The notes under the pieces are model-generated. The model was not told the DNA's origin, did no database searches, and saw nothing but the letters and a program-made list of their open reading frames with translations. A stretch of 64,000 nucleotides of DNA, taken from NCBI GenBank assembly GCA_964400285.1, contig CAYNTK010000003.1:211067-275066 (forward strand), given 5' to 3'. Shown piece after piece: positions 37,366 through 45,774 of this stretch. Source of the DNA: FEN-1279 sp964400285 (lineage in GTDB: Bacteria > Bacteroidota > Ignavibacteria > Tepidaquicellales > Tepidaquicellaceae). The position numbers were made by a program, and so were the translations under genes. Positions within the stretch are counted from its first letter, which is position 1, and the number at the start of each line of letters is the position of its first letter.

Positions 37366-38223
37366 TTAATACCTCTTTCTACTTTTTATTGGAAAACTGT
37401 TTTTCAAAATTCGAACTTTATAAATTTTTAATAATTCTTTCAACAAATTTTCTAATCTATCTAATTTCAACATGTTGTTTCCATCACTTAATGCTCTCGA
37501 AGGATTTGGGTGTGTTTCGATAAAAATCCCGTCAATACCTATAGCTATTGCTGCTCGTGCAAGCGGAGCAATAAATTCGGGATTCCCTCCGCTTACTCCG
37601 TTTTCTTTCGATGGCATCTGTACTGAATGAGTTGCATCGAATATAACCGGATATCCAAAACTTTTCATAATAACAAGTCCCCTAAAATCCACAACCAAAT
37701 TATTATATCCGAATGTTGTGCCCCGCTCGGTTAATAAAATTTTATTATTCCCAGTCGAAGCAACTTTTTCTGCCTGATATTTCATTTCAGCAGGGGCAAG
37801 AAACTGTCCTTTTTTAATATTAATTATTTTTCCAGTCTCACCTGCGGCTTCAAGCAGTTCAGTCTGTCTACACAAAAATGCAGGAATCTGCAATACATCA
37901 ACCACTTCCGCTGCAATACTCGCTTCCACTTCAGAATGAACATCAGTCAAAACAGGAACATTAAATTCTTTCTTGACGTCCATCAATATTTTCAATGCCT
38001 TATCCATTTCTAATCCCCTAAAAGACTTTCCCGACGTGCGGTTCGCCTTCATATAGGAAGATTTAAATATATACGGCATTTCCAATTTCGATGTAATTTC
38101 TTTCACCCTCTCGCAAGCCTTAAATACAACCGATTTATTCTCTACCACACACGGTCCTGCTATCAACAGGAAGTTATTCGTATTCTGAAGTTTCAACTCT
38201 TTTTTGAAATATGATGGCAACAT
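37366..38223 (-). CDS. kdsA: 3-deoxy-8-phosphooctulonate synthase (metal-dependent type)
   Basis: KdsA condenses arabinose 5-phosphate with PEP to Kdo-8-phosphate, the first committed step to the LPS inner core, and so shows an LPS-bearing outer membrane. The 285-residue protein has LIAGPCVVEN with Cys25, the metal-ligand cysteine of the Aquifex-type enzymes (Asn in the E. coli type). Other motifs are FKSSYMKANRTSG, PVLTDVHSE, PAFLCRQTELL, VIFDATHSVQMP and IFIETHPNP. It is 7 bp downstream of trmH. Confidence 0.95.
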   Translation of the reverse strand: MLPSYFKKELKLQNTNNFLLIAGPCVVENKSVVFKACERVKEITSKLEMPYIFKSSYMKANRTSGKSFRGLEMDKALKILMDVKKEFNVPVLTDVHSEVEASIAAEVVDVLQIPAFLCRQTELLEAAGETGKIINIKKGQFLAPAEMKYQAEKVASTGNNKILLTERGTTFGYNNLVVDFRGLVIMKSFGYPVIFDATHSVQMPSKENGVSGGNPEFIAPLARAAIAIGIDGIFIETHPNPSRALSDGNNMLKLDRLENLLKELLKIYKVRILKNSFPIKSRKRY

Positions 38224-38230
38224 TTTTATA

Positions 38231-38815
38231 TTATTTATTTAAATAATAATCTAATTTATTTTTAAGTTCTGCTTTTGTGTATTTCGATTTCTTATACATC
38301 CCTTTCGCCTCCCTCTGTCTTAATGCTTCATATAAGCAAACCGCTACCGATACTGAAATATTAAGAGATTGTATCATCCCGTACATTGGAATTATTAAAT
38401 TACTATCGGATTTAATTTTTACCTCATCTGATACTCCATCGTGTTCATTGCCGAATACAATTGCCACTCTTTTTGTCAAATCAATATCGTATAAAAATTT
38501 ATTTTTACCGGTTTCAGAAATATGCGTTGAATAAATTTTATACTTCTCTTTCTTAAGTTCATTAAAGCATACATCAACAGTCTTAAATTTCGCAAGTTCA
38601 ACCCATTTTTTTGCACTCGCGGATGAAACTCGCCCTATTTTTGGAAACTTATTTGTATTATAAATCAAATATACTTTATCTATTCCCACTGCATCACAAC
38701 TTCTTAATACCGCACTTACATTATGTGGGTCGTGCACATTTTCAAGAACTACCGTGAGATATTTTTGTCTTTGACAAACAACTTTCTTAATTTTATTTAA
38801 TCTTTGCTCCGTCAA
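38231..38815 (-). CDS. trmH: SpoU-family tRNA 2'-O-methyltransferase (TrmH-like)
   Basis: The 194-residue SPOUT protein has the three family motifs. Motif 1 is LENVHDPHNVSAVLRSCDAV, motif 2 is AIVFGNEHDGVSDE, and motif 3 is IPMYGMIQSLNISVSVAVCL, which forms the SAM-binding trefoil knot. Such enzymes methylate the ribose of G18 in tRNA. It is co-directional with kdsA at 7 bp distance. Assignment to TrmH rather than another SpoU member is by length and motif style. Confidence 0.9.
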   Translation of the reverse strand: MTEQRLNKIKKVVCQRQKYLTVVLENVHDPHNVSAVLRSCDAVGIDKVYLIYNTNKFPKIGRVSSASAKKWVELAKFKTVDVCFNELKKEKYKIYSTHISETGKNKFLYDIDLTKRVAIVFGNEHDGVSDEVKIKSDSNLIIPMYGMIQSLNISVSVAVCLYEALRQREAKGMYKKSKYTKAELKNKLDYYLNK

Positions 38816-38901
38816 ATGAAATTAGAAATTACAAAAATATATTAAATATAAAAAATGTTTTAGTATTTATTAATAGCTTTACTTTTAAAAATTAATCAAA
38901 T

Positions 38902-39573
38902 ATGTTTCATAAAACAATTTATAAAGCAATGCTGAAAGTAAAAGTCCTGAGTCTTTTAATACTTGTTTCAAAATTAACATTTGCTACAAATTTACAAATC
39001 AATCCTAAACCAGAATTAAAAGAAAAAGAGCCAAGAAATCAGTTCGGTTTAAGTATCTTATATTCAGATAAAGGTTATGGTATTTCGGGAGGTTATTATA
39101 GACCAATTAGTAAAAGCAGTGATTTGTTTTTTAATTTCTCAATAACAGGTATATCAGACACAAGAGAATTCGAATATTTTGATTATTATGGAAATTCTTA
39201 CATAAGAGATAAAGTAAATAGAGTATTTATGTTACCCATTAACATCGGAATACAGCATTATCTTTTTAAAGACGAAATTGAAAATGATTTCAAACCGCTA
39301 ATAGATATTGGTATTACACCTGCACTTGTTTTAACAAATCCTTACGAAAAAAGCTATCTAAAAGCATTCGGATATTCACACGCAGCTTTTGCCCTCGGTG
39401 GTTTCGCAGGGGTTGGTATTGAATTTGAACAATCGAAGAAAATTGCTTTCAGTTTGAACCTTAGATATTATTATTTACCTGTTGTTAGCGGGAGTGTCAT
39501 TAGTATCAAAGATAGTCCAATGAAAGATTTAGGTGGTATGCATTTAGTATTTGGTTTGAATTTTCTAAAATGA
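38902..39573 (+). CDS. Exported protein, probable outer-membrane beta-barrel, unknown function
   Basis: This 223-residue protein has an N-terminal signal (VLSLLILVSKLTFAT). The start could be the annotated ATG or Met10 (MLKVKVLSL), which would give a more ordinary signal peptide. The rest is rich in alternating aromatic strands (FGLSILYSDKGYGISGGYY, LFFNFSITGI, IAFSLNLRYYYLPVV) and ends MHLVFGLNFLK with a penultimate hydrophobic pattern typical of outer-membrane barrels. I do not recognise a family. It sits between trmH and ligA on the opposite strand and converges on ligA with a 16-bp gap. Confidence 0.7.
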   Translation: MFHKTIYKAMLKVKVLSLLILVSKLTFATNLQINPKPELKEKEPRNQFGLSILYSDKGYGISGGYYRPISKSSDLFFNFSITGISDTREFEYFDYYGNSYIRDKVNRVFMLPINIGIQHYLFKDEIENDFKPLIDIGITPALVLTNPYEKSYLKAFGYSHAAFALGGFAGVGIEFEQSKKIAFSLNLRYYYLPVVSGSVISIKDSPMKDLGGMHLVFGLNFLK

Positions 39574-39589
39574 TTTTAAAATTTCTCTA

Positions 39590-41599
39590 TTAACCAATCA
39601 TTTTATCAAAAATATTTTCATCTATAACTTTCAATCCAAGCATTTTAGCTTTTTCGAGTTTACTTCCCGCGTCTTTGCCTGCTAAAACATAATCGGTCTT
39701 TTTGCTAACAGAAGATGTTACTTTACCTCCGAAGTTTTCTATAATTTGTGATGCTTTATCACGCGTATATTTATCGAGTGTCCCTGTCAACACAAAAGTT
39801 TTATCTTTAAAGTTTGGGTTGAATTTTATTTTTTCTGATTTATCTATTTTAAGTCTTAATCCTTTTTCTTTTAACTTGTTAATTAAGACTTTGCTTTTTT
39901 CATCTTCAAAAAAATCTTTAATGCTTTTTGCTATTTTAGGTCCTACTTCGTAAATATTACTAATTTCTTCAAGAGTAGCATTCGACAAATTTTCAAGTGA
40001 ACCAAAATGTTTAGCAATTATTTTTGCTGTTTTTTCACCTATATGCCTTATCCCAACTGCGAATAAAACTTTTTCAAAAGGTTTCTTTTTAGATTCTTCT
40101 ATAGCATTTAAAATATTTGAAATACTTTTTTCTCCAAACCGTTCAAGCCGAATAAGTTTTTCTTTATAATTTTTTAAATCATATATATCAGTATAATCTT
40201 TAATAAATCCTTTTTTCAAAAATTGCTCAATAATACTTGTTCCAAGTCCTTCAATTTCCATAGCATCCCTCTGGACAAAATGTTCTATACGACCCTGTAC
40301 CTGTGCAGGACAAAAATAATTTAAGCAATAATAATTAACTTCATCTTCTGGTTTTTCAAGTTTAGAATTGCATACAGGACAATTAGTAGGATTTTTATAA
40401 TCAGGCAATTTCTCAAAATCCTTGTCTTCTATTACTTCTACAACTTTCGGAATTACATCTCCACCTTTTTCAATTTTTACAGATGCACCTATTTTTATTT
40501 TTTTCTTTTTGATTTCGTCGAAATTATGAAGAGTTGCTCTCGAAATCGTTGACCCTGCAAGAAATACAGGCTCTAATTCCGCAACTGGAGTTATCTTTCC
40601 TATCCTCCCTACCTGTAAAGTTATATCTTTTATTTTTGTAATCTGCTGTTTGGCTTTAAACTTATAAGCAATAGCCCAACGTGGAGATTTTGCTACATAA
40701 CCTATTTTATCCTGTTGTGTTAAAGAATTCACTTTTACAACTACCCCGTCAATTTCATAAGGTAGTATATCCCTTATTTTTTCAATATCATCGCAATATT
40801 TTTTTACATCTGTAATGGAATTAACTTTCTTATAATAAGAATTAACTGGAAATCTTAGTTTCTTTAAAATTTCTAAATTTTCATAGTGTGAATTTAAAAT
40901 CACATCATTGGTTCTTAAATAATATACAAAAATATTTAATGGTCTCGATGCTACTGCTTTACTATCTTTGAGTTTAAGTGTTCCTGCTGCAGTATTTCTT
41001 GCATTTGCAAAAAGTTTTTCCCCTCTAATTTCCTGCTCTTCATTAATTTTTTCGAAATCTTTCTTTTTTATAAAAACTTCACCTCGAACTTCGAAATTTT
41101 TAAATTTGTCTGATTTAACTTTTAAAGGAATTGAACGTATGGTTTTCAGATTATTTGTAACATTATCTCCTTTAGTCCCATCACCTCTCGTTGCTCCTCT
41201 AACGAAATTTCCATTTTCATAAATCAATGATACTGCAAGTCCATCGAATTTCAATTCGCAGACATATTCATATTTCTGTTCAGGAATTAAATTTCTAATT
41301 CTTGCATCAAAATCAATTAATTCATCAAAACTATAAGAATTGGATAGAGAAAGCATTGGAACTTCGTGTGTTACCACATCAAATTTTTTCGTTGGTTCTC
41401 CCGATACTCTTCTTGTCGGTGAATCGAGAGTAATTAAATCAGGATATTCTTTTTCAATTTTTTCCAACTCTTTCATTAACATATCATAATCATAATCGGA
41501 AATATCTGGTTCATCTAATACATAATATTTATAATCTGCCTCAGCAATTTTTTCTTTAAGTTGATTTAGTTTTTCTAATATTTCTTTTGAAGCTGACAA
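39590..41599 (-). CDS. ligA: NAD-dependent DNA ligase
   Basis: LigA seals nicks in replication and repair. The 669-residue enzyme is full length. The adenylation lysine is K117 in CELKFDGLAVSL, followed by RGDGTKGDNVT. IDGVVVKVN and SPRWAIAYKFKA are the nucleotidyltransferase motifs. The four-cysteine zinc finger reads CPVCNSKL then YYCLNYFCPAQ. Helix-hairpin-helix repeats and a C-terminal BRCT domain (KTFVLTGTLDKYTRD, VSKKTDYVLAG) complete the layout. Confidence 0.98.
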   Translation of the reverse strand: MSASKEILEKLNQLKEKIAEADYKYYVLDEPDISDYDYDMLMKELEKIEKEYPDLITLDSPTRRVSGEPTKKFDVVTHEVPMLSLSNSYSFDELIDFDARIRNLIPEQKYEYVCELKFDGLAVSLIYENGNFVRGATRGDGTKGDNVTNNLKTIRSIPLKVKSDKFKNFEVRGEVFIKKKDFEKINEEQEIRGEKLFANARNTAAGTLKLKDSKAVASRPLNIFVYYLRTNDVILNSHYENLEILKKLRFPVNSYYKKVNSITDVKKYCDDIEKIRDILPYEIDGVVVKVNSLTQQDKIGYVAKSPRWAIAYKFKAKQQITKIKDITLQVGRIGKITPVAELEPVFLAGSTISRATLHNFDEIKKKKIKIGASVKIEKGGDVIPKVVEVIEDKDFEKLPDYKNPTNCPVCNSKLEKPEDEVNYYCLNYFCPAQVQGRIEHFVQRDAMEIEGLGTSIIEQFLKKGFIKDYTDIYDLKNYKEKLIRLERFGEKSISNILNAIEESKKKPFEKVLFAVGIRHIGEKTAKIIAKHFGSLENLSNATLEEISNIYEVGPKIAKSIKDFFEDEKSKVLINKLKEKGLRLKIDKSEKIKFNPNFKDKTFVLTGTLDKYTRDKASQIIENFGGKVTSSVSKKTDYVLAGKDAGSKLEKAKMLGLKVIDENIFDKMIG

Positions 41600-41668
41600 A
41601 TAAGTAATAGGTTTTGAAGTTTATAAAATTATAAATCAAAATATAAACAAATTATGAACATTTTAAAT

Positions 41669-42706
41669 TTATTGCTCTTTTTCTATACCGTTTCTTGATA
41701 TTTTAAGATATTTTACTTTTGTATCTTTAATATCCAATTTTTTACCATTAAGATACAATTCGAACGTTGTAGTATTATTTGAAGTAATCCAAAAACATTT
41801 CTTTGCCTTCCAAGTCCCAGCATAATCCTTATCGAATGATTCTTTATACATATTATCATAAGTTATCGAATCAACAATCACAGATATATAACCTTTCTTA
41901 AGACATTTAATATCCAATGTAATAGAATCATTTAATGCTCTCTTAATCGAATCTTGTATATAAGTCGCTTTTCTAATCGAATCTTCAATTTCTTCTTTCG
42001 AGCGTTTCCCAAGAATTTTTTTCTCATTTTCTTTAACAACTGTATCGAAGTTTTGCCTAACAATATCATACTTTGATTTTGATGTTCCAGTAATAAAAAC
42101 AGTTGTAATAAGAAGATAAATACCATAACCCATTAATATAATAACAGCAATAATACCTAATGATTTAAAAATCGAAGGTGAAAAATTGAAAGATTTTTTC
42201 TCTGGCTGAGTTTTTAATTCTGGTTTTTCTGAAAAAGAAACGGATCTGTCAACATCAATTTTTTTAATTAATGTATTCTGAACTGACTTCTTTTTCTCTT
42301 TTGGTTTTAAAGTTCGATGTTTATGCAAAGGAACTTTCTCTTCAAAAAGTGTTTCTATCGTTTCTGTTTCCTGTGATTTATTTTTTTCTTTTACTGGTTC
42401 TTCAGTATTTTTTTCAGATTCATTTATGACCTCTTCTTTCTTATCGTCTTCATTTGAAATGGGTTGATATCTCCCACTTTTAGCTAAATCAAAATTATAA
42501 AGTGTTTCTTTTTCGTCAAGTCCTAAACTTTTAATATATTGTTTTAAAAAAGCTCTAATATAGGGTGGTGGTAAAAAATTAAACTCTCCATTTTCCATTC
42601 TTTCTAAATTGGAAATATGAATCCTTGTTTCATTTGCAATTTGAAGCAATGTAATTTTCTTTTTTTCTCTATATGCTTTTAAATCCTCTGCAAATTTTTT
42701 TAACAT
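41669..42706 (-). CDS. rodZ: RodZ-like HTH membrane protein
   Basis: The 345-residue protein has a cytoplasmic N-terminal HTH_25 domain (LKAYREKKKITLLQIANETR, then LPPPYIRAFLKQYIKSLGLD). A charged linker is followed by one membrane helix (FKSLGIIAVIILMGYGIYLL) and a periplasmic domain resembling DUF4115 (ITLDIKCLKKGYISVIVDSI ... LYLNGKKLDIKD). This is the RodZ layout: a cytoskeletal adaptor linking MreB to the peptidoglycan machinery. It diverges from the yggS-divIVA operon across 63 bp, so both may share a regulatory region. Confidence 0.85.
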   Translation of the reverse strand: MLKKFAEDLKAYREKKKITLLQIANETRIHISNLERMENGEFNFLPPPYIRAFLKQYIKSLGLDEKETLYNFDLAKSGRYQPISNEDDKKEEVINESEKNTEEPVKEKNKSQETETIETLFEEKVPLHKHRTLKPKEKKKSVQNTLIKKIDVDRSVSFSEKPELKTQPEKKSFNFSPSIFKSLGIIAVIILMGYGIYLLITTVFITGTSKSKYDIVRQNFDTVVKENEKKILGKRSKEEIEDSIRKATYIQDSIKRALNDSITLDIKCLKKGYISVIVDSITYDNMYKESFDKDYAGTWKAKKCFWITSNNTTTFELYLNGKKLDIKDTKVKYLKISRNGIEKEQ

Positions 42707-42769
42707 AATTTTGGTATATGCTTAAACGTTGAATTTTGTAGAAAATAAATATATTTTTTATAAATATAT

Positions 42770-43465
42770 ATGAAATACGAATACCTTAATGAAAATTATT
42801 CTGTATTAACAGCGAATATTAAAAAAATATGTTCTCAAATCGGTAAAAATTTTGAAGATATTAAATTAGTCGCTGTAAGTAAAACTTTCTCGACAGAAGA
42901 GATTTTGTATGTTCATAAATTAGGACATATAGATTTTGGTGAAAATAAAGTTCAGGAATTAAAAAGCAAGTATGATGTGTTAAAATCAGAAAATATTAAG
43001 TGGCATCTGGTTGGACATCTTCAAACAAATAAAGTGAAATATGTAGTTGATTTTATCACATTAATTCATTCCGTCGATAGTATAAAATTGGCTATTGAGA
43101 TAGATAAACATGCTAAAAAAGTAAAAAAGGTAATTAATATACTTGTTCAGGTAAACACAAGCGATGAATTACAAAAATCTGGAGCAGAACCAAAAGATGT
43201 TAAAAATCTTTGTAAGGATATTTCATCATTTGAAAATATTAATATGCAAGGACTAATGACTATCGGTATGTTTACTGATTATGAAAAAATTATTCGAGAA
43301 AACTTTATTCTTTTAAGAAATCTGTACGAAGATTTAAAGGTAAATTACACAAGTTTCAAATATCTTTCGATGGGTATGACATCAGATTACAGAATTGCAC
43401 TTGAAGAAGGCTCTAATATGCTTAGAATCGGAAGTGCAATTTTCGGTCAAAGAAATTATTTGTAA
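42770..43465 (+). CDS. yggS: YggS/PROSC-family PLP homeostasis protein
   Basis: The 231-residue TIM-barrel protein binds pyridoxal 5'-phosphate. Family motifs are IKLVAVSKTFSTEEI with the PLP lysine, FGENKVQEL, WHLVGHLQTNKVKYV, NILVQVNTSDELQKSG, GLMTIGMF and LSMGMTSDYRIALEEGSNML followed by RIGSAIFG. It buffers free PLP and affects amino-acid metabolism. It opens a tight plus-strand operon whose next gene is divIVA at 21 bp, the same order seen in Gram-positive division clusters. Confidence 0.96.
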   Translation: MKYEYLNENYSVLTANIKKICSQIGKNFEDIKLVAVSKTFSTEEILYVHKLGHIDFGENKVQELKSKYDVLKSENIKWHLVGHLQTNKVKYVVDFITLIHSVDSIKLAIEIDKHAKKVKKVINILVQVNTSDELQKSGAEPKDVKNLCKDISSFENINMQGLMTIGMFTDYEKIIRENFILLRNLYEDLKVNYTSFKYLSMGMTSDYRIALEEGSNMLRIGSAIFGQRNYL

Positions 43466-43486
43466 ATTTATTAATATAATTTAAAA

Positions 43487-44110
43487 ATGAATATATCTTC
43501 AAAAGACATTAAAAAAAGAGATTTCAAAAAAGGACTTCGGGGTTATGATGTAAATGAAGTAGATGCTTTTCTTGATACAGTGAGTTCACATTATGAAAAG
43601 TTAGTAATCGAGAATAAAAATCTGAATGATAGGATAAAATCATTATTATCAGATATTGAGATATATAAGGAAAATGAAGCTAATCTTCAAAAAGCAATTA
43701 TAAAATCTCAGGATTTAGGTGAAGAAATAATTCAGAATGCAAAAAAGAAAGCAGAAATGATTATAAAAGAAGCTGAACTCAACACAAGAAAAATGAAACA
43801 GGATATTGAAGACGATATTTTATCAAAAAAGCAGGAACTCGAAGATATTAAACTTAGGAATGACAAAGTAATGGAAGATGTTAGGAATTTCTTAAATGAT
43901 AAACTTAACGAACTGGAAGAGTTTATTAAAAACAAAAAGATATTTAAAATGGAGCTTTCAAAAGTTTCAAATATAACTACTAACCTTGACGATATAGAAA
44001 TTCAAAACGAAGAACCTAATGATGATGAAGAAAAACCTGTTAAAAAAGTTTTTATTGGAGGCTCAAAACCAGACAAGAGTTCCTTTGAAGACAGTTTCGA
44101 AGTTAAATAA
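43487..44110 (+). CDS. divIVA: DivIVA-family coiled-coil protein
   Basis: The 207-residue protein begins MNISSKDIKKRDFKKGLRGYD, close to the membrane-binding N-terminal domain of DivIVA (I-x-x-K-x-F-x-x-x-x-x-G-Y-D-x-x-E-V-D-x-F-L-D). A long coiled coil follows from about residue 30 to 155, and an acidic tail ends in VKKVFIGGSKPDK. DivIVA proteins mark negative membrane curvature and recruit division or pole factors. The gene is uncommon in Gram-negative bacteria. It lies 21 bp after yggS and 3 bp before the purine phosphorylase gene. Confidence 0.92.
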   Translation: MNISSKDIKKRDFKKGLRGYDVNEVDAFLDTVSSHYEKLVIENKNLNDRIKSLLSDIEIYKENEANLQKAIIKSQDLGEEIIQNAKKKAEMIIKEAELNTRKMKQDIEDDILSKKQELEDIKLRNDKVMEDVRNFLNDKLNELEEFIKNKKIFKMELSKVSNITTNLDDIEIQNEEPNDDEEKPVKKVFIGGSKPDKSSFEDSFEVK

Positions 44111-44113
44111 TTT

Positions 44114-44917
44114 ATGAAACATAAGATAAAGCATACTTCGGATTTTTTAAAAAATATTGTTAAAGGAAATTACGAATTAGGTATAATACTCGGAACTGGA
44201 CTTGGTGGACTTGTGAAATTTATCAGAAAAGAAAAAGTAATAGATTATTCGAATATCCCGCATTTCCCAGTATCAACAGTAGAATCACACCATGGTAAAT
44301 TAATTTTTGGAACTATTTGTAAAAAAAAAATAATTGCAATGCAGGGAAGATATCACTATTACGAAGGTTACTCACATGAGCGAATTACCTTTCCTCTATA
44401 CATTATGAAAATTTTTGGTGTTAAATATCTAATTGTTTCAAATGCCTGTGGAGCTCTTAATCCCGAATTTAGAAAAACAGATTTGATGCTATTAACTTCA
44501 CATATTAATCTTCACTTTTCTTCTCCTTTAATCGGATTAAAAATTATTAAAAATATAGCAAAATCAACACACTTTTATTCTAAAAAACTTATTACTCTTG
44601 CAGAAAAAACTGCTCTTGAAAATCACATCAACATAAAAAAGGGAGTATATACAAGTGTTCAAGGACCTACCCTTGAGACAAAATCAGAATATCGAATGAT
44701 AAGAAAAATTGGGAGGGATGTTGTTGGAATGTCAACAATCCCTGAAGTTATGGTTGCTCATCAACTTGGAATCGAATCTCTTGGAATTTCTATTATAACT
44801 GATGAAGGATTCCCTGACGTTTTGGAAGTTGCAAAGCTCGAAAATATTTTAAAAGCAGCAAGCATTGCAGAACCAAAGATGACTCTTTTAATAAAAAAGT
44901 TAATCGAAAAATTATAA
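44114..44917 (+). CDS. punA: Purine nucleoside phosphorylase (trimeric PNP family), lacking the RFPDMS loop
   Basis: PNP splits purine nucleosides with phosphate. This 267-residue member keeps the phosphate loop GTGLG (27-31), ESHHGK (57-62), GRYHYYEGY (78-86), SNACG (109-113), the catalytic GPTLET with Glu188, Met206 in GMSTIPE, and Asp230 in ITDEG at the purine N7/O6 site. The canonical stretch after HINL, normally ...NPLxG...RFPDMSxAYD, is shortened here: HINLHFSSPLIG runs straight into KIIKNIAKSTHFY. That loop contributes a residue to the neighbouring subunit's site in trimeric PNPs. It is 3 bp after divIVA and 10 bp before a degenerate paralogue that keeps the loop. Confidence 0.9.
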   Translation: MKHKIKHTSDFLKNIVKGNYELGIILGTGLGGLVKFIRKEKVIDYSNIPHFPVSTVESHHGKLIFGTICKKKIIAMQGRYHYYEGYSHERITFPLYIMKIFGVKYLIVSNACGALNPEFRKTDLMLLTSHINLHFSSPLIGLKIIKNIAKSTHFYSKKLITLAEKTALENHINIKKGVYTSVQGPTLETKSEYRMIRKIGRDVVGMSTIPEVMVAHQLGIESLGISIITDEGFPDVLEVAKLENILKAASIAEPKMTLLIKKLIEKL

Positions 44918-44927
44918 ATATAATAAT

Positions 44928-45770
44928 ATGACTGAACAAAGAAAAAAAATAATGGAAACAGTTGGTTATTTTAAAAAACTTATTCCTAAAAACTACCGAG
45001 CAGAAGTTGCTTTAATAATAGATAATTATTATAAATTGCCAAAGAATATTAAAATTATAAAAGCAATAAATTTGAGAGAATTTCCTACCACCTTCGATAA
45101 AAAAATATTCGCAAATCAGCTTTACTTATTACTTGCAAAATCAGGTAATAAAAATTTTCTGATACTAAAAGGTAGATTACATTTTTATGACGGTATAAAG
45201 ATGAGAGATATTGGACATTATATTTATTGCTTAAAATATTTGGGAATAAAAAAAATATTATCTTTAGACGAAGTAGGGAATTTGAATCCTCGATTCAAAT
45301 GTGGTGACATTACTCTAATATATGACCATATTAACTTAATGGGTGATAATCCACTTATTGGTGAAAATGACGATGAACTTGGTATAAGGTTTCCCGATAT
45401 GAGCAATGCTTATGATTCAGGTTTATTCAACAAAGCTGAAAAAATATTTATAGAAAATAATATTAAGACTAATGAATCGGTTTATTTGGGTATTATTGGA
45501 CCTGAAAGTGAAACAGAGGCAGAAGCAAGATTTTACAGAGAAATAGGTTCAGATGTATTAGGTTATTCACTTGTTCCCGAAAATATTACTGCAGTTCATT
45601 CAAAGATTAAGTTCATCGCAATAGGTCTGATAACAAGGGAACTGATTGCTGATAAGATGATGTTAGATACATCTACAGAAGCAATAAAAGAAAAAGAAAG
45701 ATTAAGAAATTATAAAAAAGCAGAAGAAACATTAAATAAAATTCTGGTATCATTATTAAAAACTATTTAA
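44928..45770 (+). CDS. Degenerate PNP paralogue (pseudo-enzyme) with intact RFPDMS loop
   Basis: The 280-residue protein aligns along its length with purine nucleoside phosphorylases but has lost key residues. The phosphate loop GTGLG is replaced by DNYYK near 32-36. The SHHGK motif is absent. SNACG becomes SLDEVG (112-117), the purine-site Met becomes Tyr213 and ITDEG becomes ITREL. It keeps GRLHFYDG (82-89), the glutamate of GPESET (Glu195), and a fully canonical DHINLMGDNPLIG followed by IRFPDMSNAYD (153-163), which its neighbour lacks. It lies 10 bp after the active-looking copy. I infer a structural or regulatory subunit rather than an independent enzyme. Confidence 0.85.
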   Translation: MTEQRKKIMETVGYFKKLIPKNYRAEVALIIDNYYKLPKNIKIIKAINLREFPTTFDKKIFANQLYLLLAKSGNKNFLILKGRLHFYDGIKMRDIGHYIYCLKYLGIKKILSLDEVGNLNPRFKCGDITLIYDHINLMGDNPLIGENDDELGIRFPDMSNAYDSGLFNKAEKIFIENNIKTNESVYLGIIGPESETEAEARFYREIGSDVLGYSLVPENITAVHSKIKFIAIGLITRELIADKMMLDTSTEAIKEKERLRNYKKAEETLNKILVSLLKTI

Positions 45771-45774
45771 GATT

